Assembly: GCA_002718195.1 (NCBI GenBank)
Contig: PBDU01000006.1
Location: 1 to 64,000 of the forward strand
Direction of reading: 5' to 3'
Source: Methanobacteriota archaeon
Lineage (GTDB): Archaea; Thermoplasmatota; Poseidoniia; Poseidoniales; Poseidoniaceae
Length of the DNA: 64,000 bases
Shown: positions 52,583-63,090 of the stretch, in pieces
Layout of the letters: the number at the start of each line of letters is the position of its first letter
Numbering within the stretch: position 1 is the first letter of the stretch
Notes under the pieces: model-generated
The model's database searches: none
Told to the model about the DNA's origin: nothing
Seen by the model: only the letters and a program-made list of their open reading frames with translations
Position numbers and translations under genes: made by a program

Positions 52583-54217
52583 TCAAATTTCCATTCCGGA
52601 TGCTGCCATCAGCAAACCATGGAATGGTGGACTTGGTTTTCCAGGTCTTGATTTGAATTCAGGATGGTATTGTACTGCTACAAAATATGGATGTCCTTCT
52701 AATTCTAATATCTCGCATCTTTGACCGGTTTCATCTTTGCCTACGAACACGCAACCAGCATTTTCCAAGTGACTGATCAAATCTGGATTTACCTCATACC
52801 TATGCCTATGTCTTTCATCAACAGAAGTCATTCCAGAGTAGAGTCTCTTCATCTTACAATCATCGACTTGGAATAGGGTTGGTCTTGAGCCAAGTCGCAT
52901 AGTTCCTCCAAGGTGGGTCTTGGAAATTTCTGGCATGAATACGACTGCTGGGTGCTCTGTGTTTTCGTCAAATTCAGTTGAATTTGCCCCGTTTAAGCCT
53001 AATACATTTCTGGCAAATTCGATGGTAGCGACCTGAAGTCCCAGACATATTCCTAAGTATGGCTTCTTGTTTTCTCTCGCATACTTTGCGGCTGCAATTT
53101 TGCCTTCAACACCTCTATCGCCGAATCCCCCAGGAACCAATATTCCATCAGCATTTGACATCTTATGCCAGGACATGTTGAATGCTTCAGTGGATTCGGC
53201 TTCGTCTTGGATTAGGTTAGTAGCTTCAATCCAGTCAATTACCAACTTCTTGTTTACTGCCATTGCTGCGTGTTGCAATGATTTACTTACTGAAAGATAA
53301 GAATCAGAGAGACCGGTATATTTTCCGACCATGGCAATTCTAACTTCTTCATCCATCTTGTCAAGGTCATAAGCCATTTGTTCCCATCGTTTGAAAGATA
53401 CAGAATCTGAACATTTGATTCCTAAAGTCTTACACATGCCTTGCTGTTCAAGCATCAAAGGTACGTGGTAAATGTTTGGAACATCATGCGTGGAATACAC
53501 ATTTCCAACCGGTACATGACAAAATTGGCTTAACTTATTCTTCGTCTCTTCTGTAAGAGGATATTCGGACCTGCAAACCAGTACATCAGGTGTTATACCT
53601 AATCCCATCATCTCCTTCACAGTATGTTGGGTTGGTTTCGTCTTTTGTTCTCCAACCGGACCCATAACTGGAACCAGTGATACATGAACGAAGGTGATAT
53701 TTTCCCTTCCCACTCTGAATTGGAATTGTCTAAGTGCTTCGATATATGGTGCAGATTCAATATCCCCTACGGTTCCCCCTAATTCGATAATACAAGCATC
53801 TGCGGGGCTTTCATCTTCTGCGGAGTAATTTGCAACTTCTTCTATCCAATCTTGCACAGCATCTGTAACATGTGGAATAACCTGAACTGTTTTTCCTAAA
53901 TAATCGCCTCTTCTTTCTGCTTCTATGACTTTGGAGTAGATCTTACCTGTTGTGATATTGTTATCTCTAGTTAGGCTGATGTCTAGGAATCTCTCATAAT
54001 TTCCTAAATCCAAGTCTACTTCTCCACCATCATCGAGAACGAAAACTTCTCCATGCTCAAATGGACTCATCGTTCCAGCATCAGAATTTAGGTATGGATC
54101 AATTTTTATCGAGGTTACTTTCAACCCAGATGATTGAAGCAAGACGCCGATACTGGACGCAGTGACGCCTTTTCCTAATCCGCTTAGGACTCCCCCCGAG
54201 ACTACGACGTATTTCAT
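52583..54217 (-). CDS. pyrG: CTP synthase
   Basis: Makes CTP from UTP, ATP and glutamine. A 544-aa full-length enzyme with an amidoligase N-terminal half ([31 protein letters not shown]) and a class I glutamine amidotransferase C-terminal half with the nucleophile in L-G-I-C-L-G-L-Q and the H-P-E dyad in Y-H-P-E-F-K. Standard length, no oddity seen. Confidence 0.97.
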   Translation of the reverse strand: MKYVVVSGGVLSGLGKGVTASSIGVLLQSSGLKVTSIKIDPYLNSDAGTMSPFEHGEVFVLDDGGEVDLDLGNYERFLDISLTRDNNITTGKIYSKVIEAERRGDYLGKTVQVIPHVTDAVQDWIEEVANYSAEDESPADACIIELGGTVGDIESAPYIEALRQFQFRVGRENITFVHVSLVPVMGPVGEQKTKPTQHTVKEMMGLGITPDVLVCRSEYPLTEETKNKLSQFCHVPVGNVYSTHDVPNIYHVPLMLEQQGMCKTLGIKCSDSVSFKRWEQMAYDLDKMDEEVRIAMVGKYTGLSDSYLSVSKSLQHAAMAVNKKLVIDWIEATNLIQDEAESTEAFNMSWHKMSNADGILVPGGFGDRGVEGKIAAAKYARENKKPYLGICLGLQVATIEFARNVLGLNGANSTEFDENTEHPAVVFMPEISKTHLGGTMRLGSRPTLFQVDDCKMKRLYSGMTSVDERHRHRYEVNPDLISHLENAGCVFVGKDETGQRCEILELEGHPYFVAVQYHPEFKSRPGKPSPPFHGLLMAASGMEI

Positions 54218-54299
54218 GTCCCCTCAACGGAGTTAATCGGTGTCGCACATACTCTATTAACTTGGCTTAGCAAATTTAACCTTCAGACTTTTGAAACGG

Positions 54300-56015
54300 T
54301 CAAATGAAAATCATTACAAAAGCAATTAGAGATGCTAATCCAGGGATTATTACCGTTTCAACAGTAGAGCGGGAATTACACAGTATTGCTAATTCGGTAC
54401 CTCTGTGGCAAACCGGCTTTGAAGGAGTGTCACTTTCTCCTTTCATTACTAAGTTTGAATTTGCTAAGGAACCATCCAATCCTTCCATTAAGACTTGCTG
54501 TTTTGGTCTTGGATATGCCTTGCCATAAACATAGACAGGGTCGCCTGCTCTTAGAGCGTATACCGTGAATCTTCTTGGCCTATTTGCCTTAGCCATATTT
54601 TTGAAAGACATTTTTTTGCCGACCTCCCATCTTGAGAGAAAATTCCCTAATTCAACTTTGAAGGAATTTCCTTCAACCAATATTCCTCCACTGCCATCAT
54701 GAACAATGAAGTTGCCTCCACCGGATTGCTTTGCTTCTGACCACCACTTAGTGGTGGATTTGTCACCAGTTTTCCTTGTCTCCCAAATCTCCCTTTCCCA
54801 AGTGAATGCAACTACTCCATCGAACAATTTTCCGGCTCCAAATTCCCCTCCAACCAGTACTTGTCCAGTCCCCTCTCGTGCGGGTCTTACTTGGCCAACA
54901 ATCTCTGCCATTCCAGCAGCTACGCTTCTGACTAGTGAGGTTGGTGTGTCAAGGGCTGCTCGAATTTTCTTAGTCTTGGTATAGGATATAATTAACCAAA
55001 TCATGGAGATTATGAAAATGATCGGTTGGTAGATTTGATTTGCAAATCCATCGAATTCCCTCTGAAAGAAATTTCCAATCCAAAGAGAAGTAATGCAAAC
55101 ATATAGTATTCCAAAGAAAGAATACAAAGTGAATACAGCTGCCCTTGGTGTTCCAATTTTAGCAGGATGTTCAGGGATAATTTCACCATCCAGATCCTGA
55201 GCATAAGGATTGGTTAAATCCCAATTTGCTGGTGGCGATGGATCTAGAACCCAATCGAAGTCATCTCCATTCCATGCGTGAGTTTGAGCAAATCTAACTC
55301 CATTTTGGTCGGCATGAATACGAGGCTGAGGCATGTGTTCCTCTCGCATTTTCTTGAGTTTTCCTTGCAAAGGTGGTTTGAAACAAAGAACACAAACAAA
55401 CGATGCAATCGATATTAGAATCGCAAAGAACAACGAAACGGTTTCTGATGCAGTTTTCCTTGCGGGTCTTTGATCAGACTCTCCCATTCCTTCCATTGTG
55501 ATTAGCGGCTCACCCAGGCTGCTAAATTCTACCATGAAATATGCACTAATTTCTTCAACATCTCCTCCTTTTCCATAAGTGAATGCATAGCAAGCTTTGT
55601 TAGATCTAGTTGCAGGTTCTTGAATTGTCATCACGAAATCTTTTCCGAGATATGTGGAGTTGTACCTGCCAGGATTGAATGTTTGGACAAGCGTTTCACT
55701 ATCATCGCCCTCTTGGCAATAAGTATATCCAACATCAGAATCTTGTAAGGTAATTGAATCCGCAACTACCCACACTACCTGCTTTGAATTTGGGTCATTC
55801 GGAACCAAATTGACTGCCATGTCTTCTGTAACATCAAGTGGATGTACGTCAGAATATGCATCACTCACCCGTGGCATTTTCTCAAATGCTGAGCTAACCG
55901 CACTCATCCCAATTACGCAAATTATCATAAAAAATATGCATAAAAATATTGGAAGCTTTCGCCAGAATCCATCAGGGAAACCAGGTACAAATGTTCCTTG
56001 GTCTAGTTCACCCAT
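54300..56015 (-). CDS. Membrane protein with GIDE/MULAN-like domain
   Basis: A 571-aa protein. There is one helix near the N-terminus, an outer domain (about 45-190), another helix (about 190-215), a pair of helices (about 295-345) and then a cytosolic region starting S-L-V-R-S-V-A-A-G-M-A-E-I-V-G-Q-V-R, the GIDE-domain opening shared with the mitochondrial E3 ligase MUL1 and related archaeal proteins. Later F-I-V-H-D-G-S-G-G-I-L-V-E and R-F-T-V-Y-A-L-R-A-G-D-P-V-Y-V-Y-G fit the same domain. A final helix ends the protein. It lacks a RING. ATG 56015 has GTGGT 7 nt upstream; a GTG at 56027 is open. Confidence 0.7.
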   Translation of the reverse strand: MGELDQGTFVPGFPDGFWRKLPIFLCIFFMIICVIGMSAVSSAFEKMPRVSDAYSDVHPLDVTEDMAVNLVPNDPNSKQVVWVVADSITLQDSDVGYTYCQEGDDSETLVQTFNPGRYNSTYLGKDFVMTIQEPATRSNKACYAFTYGKGGDVEEISAYFMVEFSSLGEPLITMEGMGESDQRPARKTASETVSLFFAILISIASFVCVLCFKPPLQGKLKKMREEHMPQPRIHADQNGVRFAQTHAWNGDDFDWVLDPSPPANWDLTNPYAQDLDGEIIPEHPAKIGTPRAAVFTLYSFFGILYVCITSLWIGNFFQREFDGFANQIYQPIIFIISMIWLIISYTKTKKIRAALDTPTSLVRSVAAGMAEIVGQVRPAREGTGQVLVGGEFGAGKLFDGVVAFTWEREIWETRKTGDKSTTKWWSEAKQSGGGNFIVHDGSGGILVEGNSFKVELGNFLSRWEVGKKMSFKNMAKANRPRRFTVYALRAGDPVYVYGKAYPRPKQQVLMEGLDGSLANSNLVMKGESDTPSKPVCHRGTELAILCNSRSTVETVIIPGLASLIAFVMIFI

Positions 56016-56053
56016 AAACGATACCACTTAGCCTTAGAATAAAAAAATGAGGT

Positions 56054-57109
56054 TTAGTCAAAATTGAGAACAACTTTTCCACAATTTCCAGACTTAGTTA
56101 ACTCCATTCCCTCTTGGAATTCTTTCCAATTTAGTTGGTGAGTGACTACCCTTTCTATGTCGAGTTTACGTGATGCAAGCAAATCGTGCATTGTCTCCCA
56201 TGTGGACCACATCTTCCTTCCATTTATTCCCTTCAAATGCAAGTATCTGAATACTAAATCATTCATAGGGACTTGAGGCATGCTCTGTCCATATACGGAA
56301 AGTACGTTCACAAAACCACCCATTCTCGTTGATTTTATTGCATTTGAAAGCGCATTAGGTGAACCAGAGAATTCACATGAATTGTCCACACCTTGTCCTG
56401 CAGTTGCTTCAAAAATTGTTTTGATTACATCATCGTCTTTGCCAAGTACTAAATCAGCACCTAATTCCTTAGCCATCTCCATCCTTAATTTATTATCCCA
56501 ATCGATTGCAATCACTAATTTAGCGCCCATTGCTTTGGCTGCATTCACCGCAAATAAACCAATAGGTCCAAGACCATGAATTGCGACAGTTGCTCCTTCG
56601 ATTGGCCCTCCTGTCAGTGTGTGTATAGCATTACCAAGTGGATCCTGAACTGAAGCATGTGATGGAGAAATACCATCTGGGACTTTCCTTGCGTTGACTT
56701 CAGGGCATACGAAAAAAGGAGCAAATGCACCATTTGAGTGGACTCCAAAGATTTCACCATTCTCGCAGACGTGAGCATTTCCCTCATCGCATCTTGGGCA
56801 CTCCCAGCATGCAAAGTGGCATTCAATAGCAACTAAATCGCCTATTTTTTGGTTGCTGACACCTTCTCCAACTTCTACGATTTCGCCACAGGTTTCGTGA
56901 CCTGTTATAGTTCCTAGTGGAACGTTGTCTCTGCTCCAATCATCCCACAACCAAATATGCAAATCAGTTCCACATATAGAGGTCGATTTGGTCTTGATTA
57001 GCACTTCTCCAGGTCCCGGAGTTGGAATCTTATGTTCTATTAACTCCATACCATTCTGCTCGTCCTTGGTTTTAGTCCAAGCAAGCATGGTACCTGAATC
57101 AGATGACAT
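56054..57109 (-). CDS. tdh: L-threonine 3-dehydrogenase (zinc-dependent)
   Basis: Medium-chain dehydrogenase that oxidises L-threonine to 2-amino-3-ketobutyrate with NAD. A 351-aa protein. The catalytic zinc site is C-G-T-D-L-H-I-W-x-W-D and G-H-E-T-C-G-E. The structural zinc loop is C-W-E-C-P-R-C-D-E-G-N-A-H-V-C. The Rossmann motif is G-L-G-P-I-G. The W-D-D-W stretch and D-P-L-G-N-A-I-H favour threonine dehydrogenase over plain alcohol dehydrogenase. The partner 2-amino-3-ketobutyrate ligase is not in the window. Confidence 0.88.
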   Translation of the reverse strand: MSSDSGTMLAWTKTKDEQNGMELIEHKIPTPGPGEVLIKTKSTSICGTDLHIWLWDDWSRDNVPLGTITGHETCGEIVEVGEGVSNQKIGDLVAIECHFACWECPRCDEGNAHVCENGEIFGVHSNGAFAPFFVCPEVNARKVPDGISPSHASVQDPLGNAIHTLTGGPIEGATVAIHGLGPIGLFAVNAAKAMGAKLVIAIDWDNKLRMEMAKELGADLVLGKDDDVIKTIFEATAGQGVDNSCEFSGSPNALSNAIKSTRMGGFVNVLSVYGQSMPQVPMNDLVFRYLHLKGINGRKMWSTWETMHDLLASRKLDIERVVTHQLNWKEFQEGMELTKSGNCGKVVLNFD

Positions 57110-57175
57110 AGGCTTCCTCCGTAATGAAGGTTAACGGCAAACGCTTATTCATTGTTGGCGTTGATAATTCTCAGA

Positions 57176-58741
57176 TTATGCACTGACCCATTTGTATCTT
57201 CTTGCACCTTCATCGACGCCTTCATCTCCTATTTCTTGTAGGATAAATTCGCCTTGCGGCTCGATGACACTTTCTTTTTGAGTTCCCTTGTGCAGTGATT
57301 CATAGACCTTGGCATCGATAGCAACTCTTCCAGCGAGCCTTTCAAAGAGCATCCAACGACTTGTAACTTCTCTCCATTTTGGACTTACTTTGCCCTCGAA
57401 TACCTTCGCTTTTGCCCCTGAACCATAACCACACAGTCCTATGGTTTCGTTATCTAAGTTTGAGTTGTCCTCAAGATCACTCTCGAAGGTTGACATAAGT
57501 GCTAGGAAAATAGATCCCGTGTACTGATTTCCGATTAGGCTTGATGCGCGTTGACCCTTTTCGATCTTTGCCTTGTGGAATTCAATGTATTCTGGTGTTT
57601 TTGAAATTGCTCTGCGATAAGCATCCATTTCATTCTGCCATGCTTCCATGCTCTCTTCAGTTTCAACCTCTGGCTTAGCAGGCATTTCGCCAATTTGTTC
57701 AACTACTGCAGACCACATATCAGTGTCCTTCCTGTCATGGTGGAATACTGCCGGGAACATTCTCTTCGCTTGGTATGCATACGGTAAATGCATAATTATT
57801 CTAGACCATTGTTGAGTAAACTTCGCATCCCCTTCAGAATATCTATCTCTCTTCTCTGCCTTTTTGACAAAGTTATGGAATGCTTGCCGTACCGCAATCT
57901 GGTAACATCGATTGGAGAATTGTCCGTCGAAAACTGGCTCATCGCGATAAATTTTCACAGATTCTTCACCATGTGAGAATATTCCTAACTTACGAACTGT
58001 TGATTGGGGCAAATGTTTCACCATCCTCTCAACAATTCCTTCTTTCAGATTAGCACCTGTTTCCCGTGCTAAATCTACAACGTGGGAAATTACAGATCTG
58101 ATACTAACGCTGCGCCTTGGTTTGAAGAAATCGTGTGCAGGTGTAGTTGAAACTCCCCAGCAATCTCTGATTTCTATGAGTCTTGGGTTTCTCGTGCAAA
58201 GAATAGCGCCTCCCCCTGCACCTTGAGTATATTCTCCAGATGAGTTTAGATCGTATTTTGCGTTATCTGCAAAGACTACAATTCCGATTCTATTGTCATC
58301 ATCAGTTCCGTGAGCTACCCAGTCCAATGTTGTATTCAAGGCGTCAACAGCACCAATACAAGCAAAGGTCATGTCGACAACGTCGCAATTTTGGAAACAA
58401 TCCTCTCCGTATCTTTCGGAGTATCTTTGTGTGAGCATATCAATGATGTATGTCGCAGTTGGTTTTGCACCATCTAGAGCAGATTCGGTTCCTAGATACA
58501 TTCTGCCGATATTGTTCGGGTCGAGTCCATTCCTGTCTATGAGTCTCATTACTGCCATAGCCCCCATAGTAGCGGTATCTTCGTGTACATCAGGGATTGA
58601 CATTGCCTTGAGACCAAGTCCTTTGTTCAACTTGTCATAGTTGGCCTTTCTCATCTCTGCGAAGTCTTTCATGTCCATGTAGAGTCTTGGAAAATGAATA
58701 GCAATGTCATCGATTCCAACACTGATTGACTGATTTGACAT
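57176..58741 (-). CDS. 3-hydroxy-3-methylglutaryl-CoA synthase
   Basis: Condenses acetyl-CoA with acetoacetyl-CoA, an early mevalonate-pathway step needed for archaeal isoprenoid lipids. The catalytic trio is visible: Glu in G-T-E-S-A-L-D, Cys in T-F-A-C-I-G-A, His in I-M-H-L-P-Y-A-Y-Q-A-K-R. At 521 aa it is longer than typical archaeal forms (about 350 aa) and near eukaryotic/bacterial size, with extra C-terminal sequence. That suggests a transferred or expanded version. Confidence 0.93.
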   Translation of the reverse strand: MSNQSISVGIDDIAIHFPRLYMDMKDFAEMRKANYDKLNKGLGLKAMSIPDVHEDTATMGAMAVMRLIDRNGLDPNNIGRMYLGTESALDGAKPTATYIIDMLTQRYSERYGEDCFQNCDVVDMTFACIGAVDALNTTLDWVAHGTDDDNRIGIVVFADNAKYDLNSSGEYTQGAGGGAILCTRNPRLIEIRDCWGVSTTPAHDFFKPRRSVSIRSVISHVVDLARETGANLKEGIVERMVKHLPQSTVRKLGIFSHGEESVKIYRDEPVFDGQFSNRCYQIAVRQAFHNFVKKAEKRDRYSEGDAKFTQQWSRIIMHLPYAYQAKRMFPAVFHHDRKDTDMWSAVVEQIGEMPAKPEVETEESMEAWQNEMDAYRRAISKTPEYIEFHKAKIEKGQRASSLIGNQYTGSIFLALMSTFESDLEDNSNLDNETIGLCGYGSGAKAKVFEGKVSPKWREVTSRWMLFERLAGRVAIDAKVYESLHKGTQKESVIEPQGEFILQEIGDEGVDEGARRYKWVSA

Positions 58742-58815
58742 AACTATTCGCTTCTTCTTAGACTATATATAAAATCGCCAATATGAAAAGTAACAATTCC
58801 AGTTTTCGAGGTTAA

Positions 58816-60432
58816 TCACACCATACCGAGGTCGTTCAACCTTTCTTGTGCTTCATCCGGCACATCTGGTTCAACCTTTGCCCATAGAACATCATCAATT
58901 CGCAGAACAGACACCGCACTTTCGGTTGCAGAATTTATCGATTGTAGTATTACCCCAATCGGCTCAACATAGCCCGAATCGAGCATGTTAACGCAATTTT
59001 TGCTGTGTACCTCTAATCCAATATTCATGTCTTGTTTTGTCGCCTCATGCTCAGTTTGAGCAGCAACCAATTTGAATAGAGTATCAATCGGGTCCAATCC
59101 AGCGTTTTCCGATAAAACTCTTGGAATAATCTCAAGGGCATCAGCATATGCTTCGACGGCTAATTGTTCACGTTTCGGGAATTTCATAGCAGCCCTGCGC
59201 AGCTTCCTTGCTAGGTAGGTTTGAGATGCTCCTCCGCCTGCTAGAATTTTTCCATTTTTTATCATTGCAGAAGCAACGCCAAGGGCATCGTCAAAACATC
59301 GTTCATACTCAGCGATGTTTGTTTCTGTTGACCCCCTCACGATGAATGTCGCAGCTTTTCCAGGTCCCGTAATTATCCACTGATTGATTCCTCCCGGCAT
59401 TGTACACTCGGATGAGTAAAATTCTCCAAGATCGGACTTTGATGCATTTTCAACGGATAGAACAAGGTTTGCATTGCAAGTATCAGAGATTAACTCGAGG
59501 TCTTCTTTGGGAACTCTCCTGAAACACTGTATACCGTTATCTGAAAGCAATTTGTGAATATTATCATCGATGTTATCCTTGACTACGAGGACATCTATTC
59601 CTAAATCTAAGACATGCTCTACCTTTTTCTTTAACTCTTCATGTTCATATTCAACGAAATCTGAATAGCCTGTTTTTGTAGTGATTTGAAGAGTTGATAA
59701 CTGCCTCAACTTTCTTCTTTCTATTCCGCCAGCCAGCAATAATATCTTACCATTTGATAATTTTCTAGGCATATCAGAATGAATTGGTTTTTTGTTCATT
59801 ACTAGACCATTAACTACCTCTGAGTCTAGATTTTTTCCTCCAACTCTAGGAAGCGACACGACTTTGCTCAAATCGATATTTAGTCCATCTTTTCCCTCTT
59901 GTGCAATTTGTGAAGCAGCTTGGAAAGCGAGGCTGGCGAGATGTGATTTTGAGCTTGCAGATATTTTTCCATCGAGTGCAGTTTCTATAGTGTCCAAAAT
60001 TTGTTCTTGATCTGCAATTACCCCAATTTCATCAAGGGCAGATATAGCGATTGATTCCGCTTTTCTGTAACCCTTGGAAATTATGGTTGGATGTACCCCC
60101 TGTAGTACAAGTTGCCAAGAATTTTGCAATAACTCTGAGGCAATTAATACAGTCGAAGTTGTACCATCTCTGGCAACCCTGTCTTGAGTAGCAGAGGCAT
60201 TGATGAGCATTTTTGCGATGGGATGCTCTACCTTGGCATTCTCAAGTACTGTTATTCCATCATTTGTAACCAGGATCCTACCACTCTGGTCTATCAACAT
60301 CTTATCCAGACCCTTTGGTCCTAGCGTGGAGCGCACAGCACCTGCTAGTGCAACACCTGCATCGATGTTCTTTTTCAGAGCAATTCTGCCTGACAACCTC
60401 TCGGTGTCTTGCAGAATTGGAGTCTCGGCCAT
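58816..60432 (-). CDS. Thermosome (group II chaperonin) subunit
   Basis: A 538-aa CCT/thermosome subunit that folds proteins in an ATP-driven double ring. Family motifs are R-S-T-L-G-P-K-G-L-D-K-M-L, V-T-N-D-G-I-T-V-L, A-G-G-G-A-S and S-E-N-A-G-L-D-P-I-D. The usual G-D-G-T-T phosphate-loop motif reads R-D-G-T-T. The D-G-T-T residues remain, but the first Gly is Arg. The Gly/Met-rich C-terminal tail of many thermosomes is absent. May be a divergent paralog of a second thermosome gene elsewhere in the genome. Confidence 0.9.
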   Translation of the reverse strand: MAETPILQDTERLSGRIALKKNIDAGVALAGAVRSTLGPKGLDKMLIDQSGRILVTNDGITVLENAKVEHPIAKMLINASATQDRVARDGTTSTVLIASELLQNSWQLVLQGVHPTIISKGYRKAESIAISALDEIGVIADQEQILDTIETALDGKISASSKSHLASLAFQAASQIAQEGKDGLNIDLSKVVSLPRVGGKNLDSEVVNGLVMNKKPIHSDMPRKLSNGKILLLAGGIERRKLRQLSTLQITTKTGYSDFVEYEHEELKKKVEHVLDLGIDVLVVKDNIDDNIHKLLSDNGIQCFRRVPKEDLELISDTCNANLVLSVENASKSDLGEFYSSECTMPGGINQWIITGPGKAATFIVRGSTETNIAEYERCFDDALGVASAMIKNGKILAGGGASQTYLARKLRRAAMKFPKREQLAVEAYADALEIIPRVLSENAGLDPIDTLFKLVAAQTEHEATKQDMNIGLEVHSKNCVNMLDSGYVEPIGVILQSINSATESAVSVLRIDDVLWAKVEPDVPDEAQERLNDLGMV

Positions 60433-60491
60433 ATGCGTCCCACCTGCTTAATTGCAATAAGGGAATCCATTCAAGCACGAGGTGATTTTCC

Positions 60492-62360
60492 TCAATCTTC
60501 GTCGACTACTTCGAAGTCTGCATCAACTACGTCATCGCTTCCTACAGGCTCTTCTGATTGGTCGTCCATCTCTGCTGCTGCTGCTTCGTATAACTTAGCA
60601 GATATTGCATGCATTGATTGCTCGACTTCTCCGACCTTTGCTTGAATGGCATCACTGTCAACATCATCAATGGATAGCGGTTTACCATCTTCACCCTGAA
60701 CCAATTTTTCCAATTCTTCTAGTTTCTCAAGCACTGGCGCAGTTTCTTCATCGTCAAGTTTATCGCTTGCATCATCAAGAGTTTTCCTTGTCTGATATAC
60801 GATTTGGTCAGCCATATTTCTCAATTCTACCTTCGCCTTTCTCTCCTTGTCCGCTTCAGCAAATTCTTCCGCTTCAGCGATCTTTGCTTGAATGTCATCT
60901 TCGCTTAGGCTGGTAGATGATTCAATCTTGATGGATTGTTCTTTCCCAGTTCCAAGGTCTTTGGCGCTGACGCTAACGATTCCGTTTGCATCGATATCGA
61001 ATGTAACCTCGATTTGAGGTGTTCCTCTTGGGGCAGGTGGAATTCCTACTAAGTGGAATTGTCCTAGCGTAATGTTGTCTTTAGCAAATTCCCTTTCACC
61101 TTGAAGAACGTGTATTTCAACTGCTGGTTGGTTGTCTGCCGCTGTCGAGAAGGTCTCGGACCTTCTTGTTGGAATTGTTGTATTTCTCTCGATCATTGTA
61201 GTTGTAACTCCACCAAGAGTTTCAATTCCCAAAGTTAGAGGGGTGACGTCGAGTAATAGAATATCTGAAACCGAGTCATCTCCGCTGATGATACCTGCTT
61301 GTAGGGCTGCACCAAGTGCAACTGCCTCATCAGGGTTTATTCCCTTGAAGGGTGACTTTCCAGTATATTCCTCGATTGCAGATTGGACCGCTGGAACTCT
61401 GGTTGAACCTCCGACCAGAATAATTTTGTCGATTTGCTCACTCTTGAGTCCAGCATCCTTGATTGCTTGTCTAGTTGGCTTCATTGTAGCCTCGATTAGG
61501 TTAGCAACTAGGGTTTCGAATTTTGACCTGCTCAAGGTGTAATCCAAGTGAACAGGTGCACCGTCTTGCATTGTAATGAATGGTAGATTAATCTGGGTTT
61601 GCTGAGTTCCGGATAACTCTATTTTTGCTTTTTCAGATGCTTCTTTTAATCTGCTCATGGCTTGACTATCCTTGGATAAATCAATCCCAGTGTCCTTTTT
61701 GAATTCTCCAACCAACCAGTTGATTACTTCTTCGTCAAAGTCATCGCCACCAAGTTTGTTATTTCCTGCTGTAGCCTTAACCTCAATTTGTGGTTGTCCA
61801 TCAACGTCATAAATTTCTAGAACCGATACGTCGAATGTTCCTCCACCTAGGTCGTAAACCAGGATTGTTTGGTCAACATCTTTGTCAACTCCGTATGCCA
61901 GTGCAGCTGCGGTTGGCTCGTTGATAATTCTTAGAACTTCAAGACCAGCAATTCTTCCAGCATCCTTTGTTGCTTTTCTTTGTGCATCAGTAAAATATGC
62001 AGGACAGGTGATAACTGCTTGCTTGACCTCTTGTCCAAGGTAAGCCTCTGCATCGGCTTTTAGTTTCTGCAAAATAAATGCACTGATTTCTTGTGGAGTG
62101 TAATCATTTTCATCGACATTTTTCTTCCAGTCTGTTCCCATATGTCTCTTTACAGAGATAAATGTCCTGTCAGAGTTGGTTACTGCTTGTCTTTTTGCGG
62201 TGACACCGATCAGCCTTTCACTTCCATCTTTGGAAAATGCAACTATAGATGGTGTTGTTCTTGCACCTTCTGCATTCGCAATAACCACAGGTTCGCCGTT
62301 TTCTATTGTAGCTACACATGAATTTGTAGTCCCTAAATCTATTCCAATTACTTTTGCCAT
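60492..62360 (-). CDS. dnaK: Hsp70 chaperone DnaK
   Basis: A 622-aa Hsp70. Nucleotide-binding motifs are [11 protein letters not shown] near the start and [12 protein letters not shown]. The linker [19 protein letters not shown] is intact, followed by the substrate domain and an acidic C-terminus [22 protein letters not shown] before ATG 62360 is a strong ribosome site. dnaJ and grpE are not adjacent. It follows the Hsp20-like gene by 15 nt, as one operon. Confidence 0.97.
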   Translation of the reverse strand: MAKVIGIDLGTTNSCVATIENGEPVVIANAEGARTTPSIVAFSKDGSERLIGVTAKRQAVTNSDRTFISVKRHMGTDWKKNVDENDYTPQEISAFILQKLKADAEAYLGQEVKQAVITCPAYFTDAQRKATKDAGRIAGLEVLRIINEPTAAALAYGVDKDVDQTILVYDLGGGTFDVSVLEIYDVDGQPQIEVKATAGNNKLGGDDFDEEVINWLVGEFKKDTGIDLSKDSQAMSRLKEASEKAKIELSGTQQTQINLPFITMQDGAPVHLDYTLSRSKFETLVANLIEATMKPTRQAIKDAGLKSEQIDKIILVGGSTRVPAVQSAIEEYTGKSPFKGINPDEAVALGAALQAGIISGDDSVSDILLLDVTPLTLGIETLGGVTTTMIERNTTIPTRRSETFSTAADNQPAVEIHVLQGEREFAKDNITLGQFHLVGIPPAPRGTPQIEVTFDIDANGIVSVSAKDLGTGKEQSIKIESSTSLSEDDIQAKIAEAEEFAEADKERKAKVELRNMADQIVYQTRKTLDDASDKLDDEETAPVLEKLEELEKLVQGEDGKPLSIDDVDSDAIQAKVGEVEQSMHAISAKLYEAAAAEMDDQSEEPVGSDDVVDADFEVVDED

Positions 62361-62375
62361 TCTTATTTCCTCCAT

Positions 62376-63083
62376 TCAAATTATAGGTATACCGCCATCA
62401 TCTTCATCATCGTCATCTTTCCCAAAATCGACGCTGACGTCATCTGGCAGTGGAGTATCATCATCGAAGCCATCATCTTCGAATTCTTTTTGTTGTGTTG
62501 CTGAGCCCTGAGGCGTCAGTTTGAGCGTGATGTCTAGGATTCCATTGTTAAATGTCCAATCCACTAAGTCATCACATTGGTGAGGTAGTTTTACGATTGC
62601 CACAGGCTTAACTTGTGTTGTTTTCATAACCTCTAGAGTTTGACCTTCTGAGATTAGTGCCAAATCAAGGTCGGTCTCTTCTTCCAGACTTTCCTTCATG
62701 GTGAAATCCAAGGTAACATACATGTTCCATCCTTCTAAGTAGATGTCATCGGCTTCGATTTCTAATGAGTCATTATCGTTGTCGACTTCTGGAGGATTTA
62801 TCTCCACAGGGGCAGCATCGACCTTTACATCAATTCCCATGTTTTTGAATAAATCCTCTGGGCTCATTTCCGAGTTGAATAATTTTGACAAATCAGTCAT
62901 GTCAATGTTGAAATTAACGCCCTCTTTGTTCAGTTTTTCTGGGTCAATTCCCATTGTTTCAAATTGGGATCTGAATTGCTCCATCAGTGACTTGATACGC
63001 TTCCTATCCATTGGAAGTCCCATTTGTTGGAACATCTCTATCATCTGGTCGATGAGCTTCTCTTCCCAGTCTTCATTGCTCAT
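62376..63083 (-). CDS. Hsp20/alpha-crystallin-like protein
   Basis: A 235-aa protein. The N-terminal region (about 1-100) is helical and acidic. The middle is a small-heat-shock-like beta domain (Y-L-E-G-W-N-M-Y-V-T-L-D-F ... V-A-I-V-K-L-P) ending W-T-F-N-N-G-I-L-D-I-T-L, the equivalent of the N-G-x-L-x-V strand of Hsp20 proteins. The C-terminus is an Asp-rich tail. It is longer than classic Hsp20 and is first in the operon with dnaK, so a heat-stress chaperone role is likely. GvpH-type relatives are the alternative. Confidence 0.72.
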   Translation of the reverse strand: MSNEDWEEKLIDQMIEMFQQMGLPMDRKRIKSLMEQFRSQFETMGIDPEKLNKEGVNFNIDMTDLSKLFNSEMSPEDLFKNMGIDVKVDAAPVEINPPEVDNDNDSLEIEADDIYLEGWNMYVTLDFTMKESLEEETDLDLALISEGQTLEVMKTTQVKPVAIVKLPHQCDDLVDWTFNNGILDITLKLTPQGSATQQKEFEDDGFDDDTPLPDDVSVDFGKDDDDEDDGGIPII

Positions 63084-63090
63084 CTTTTCA

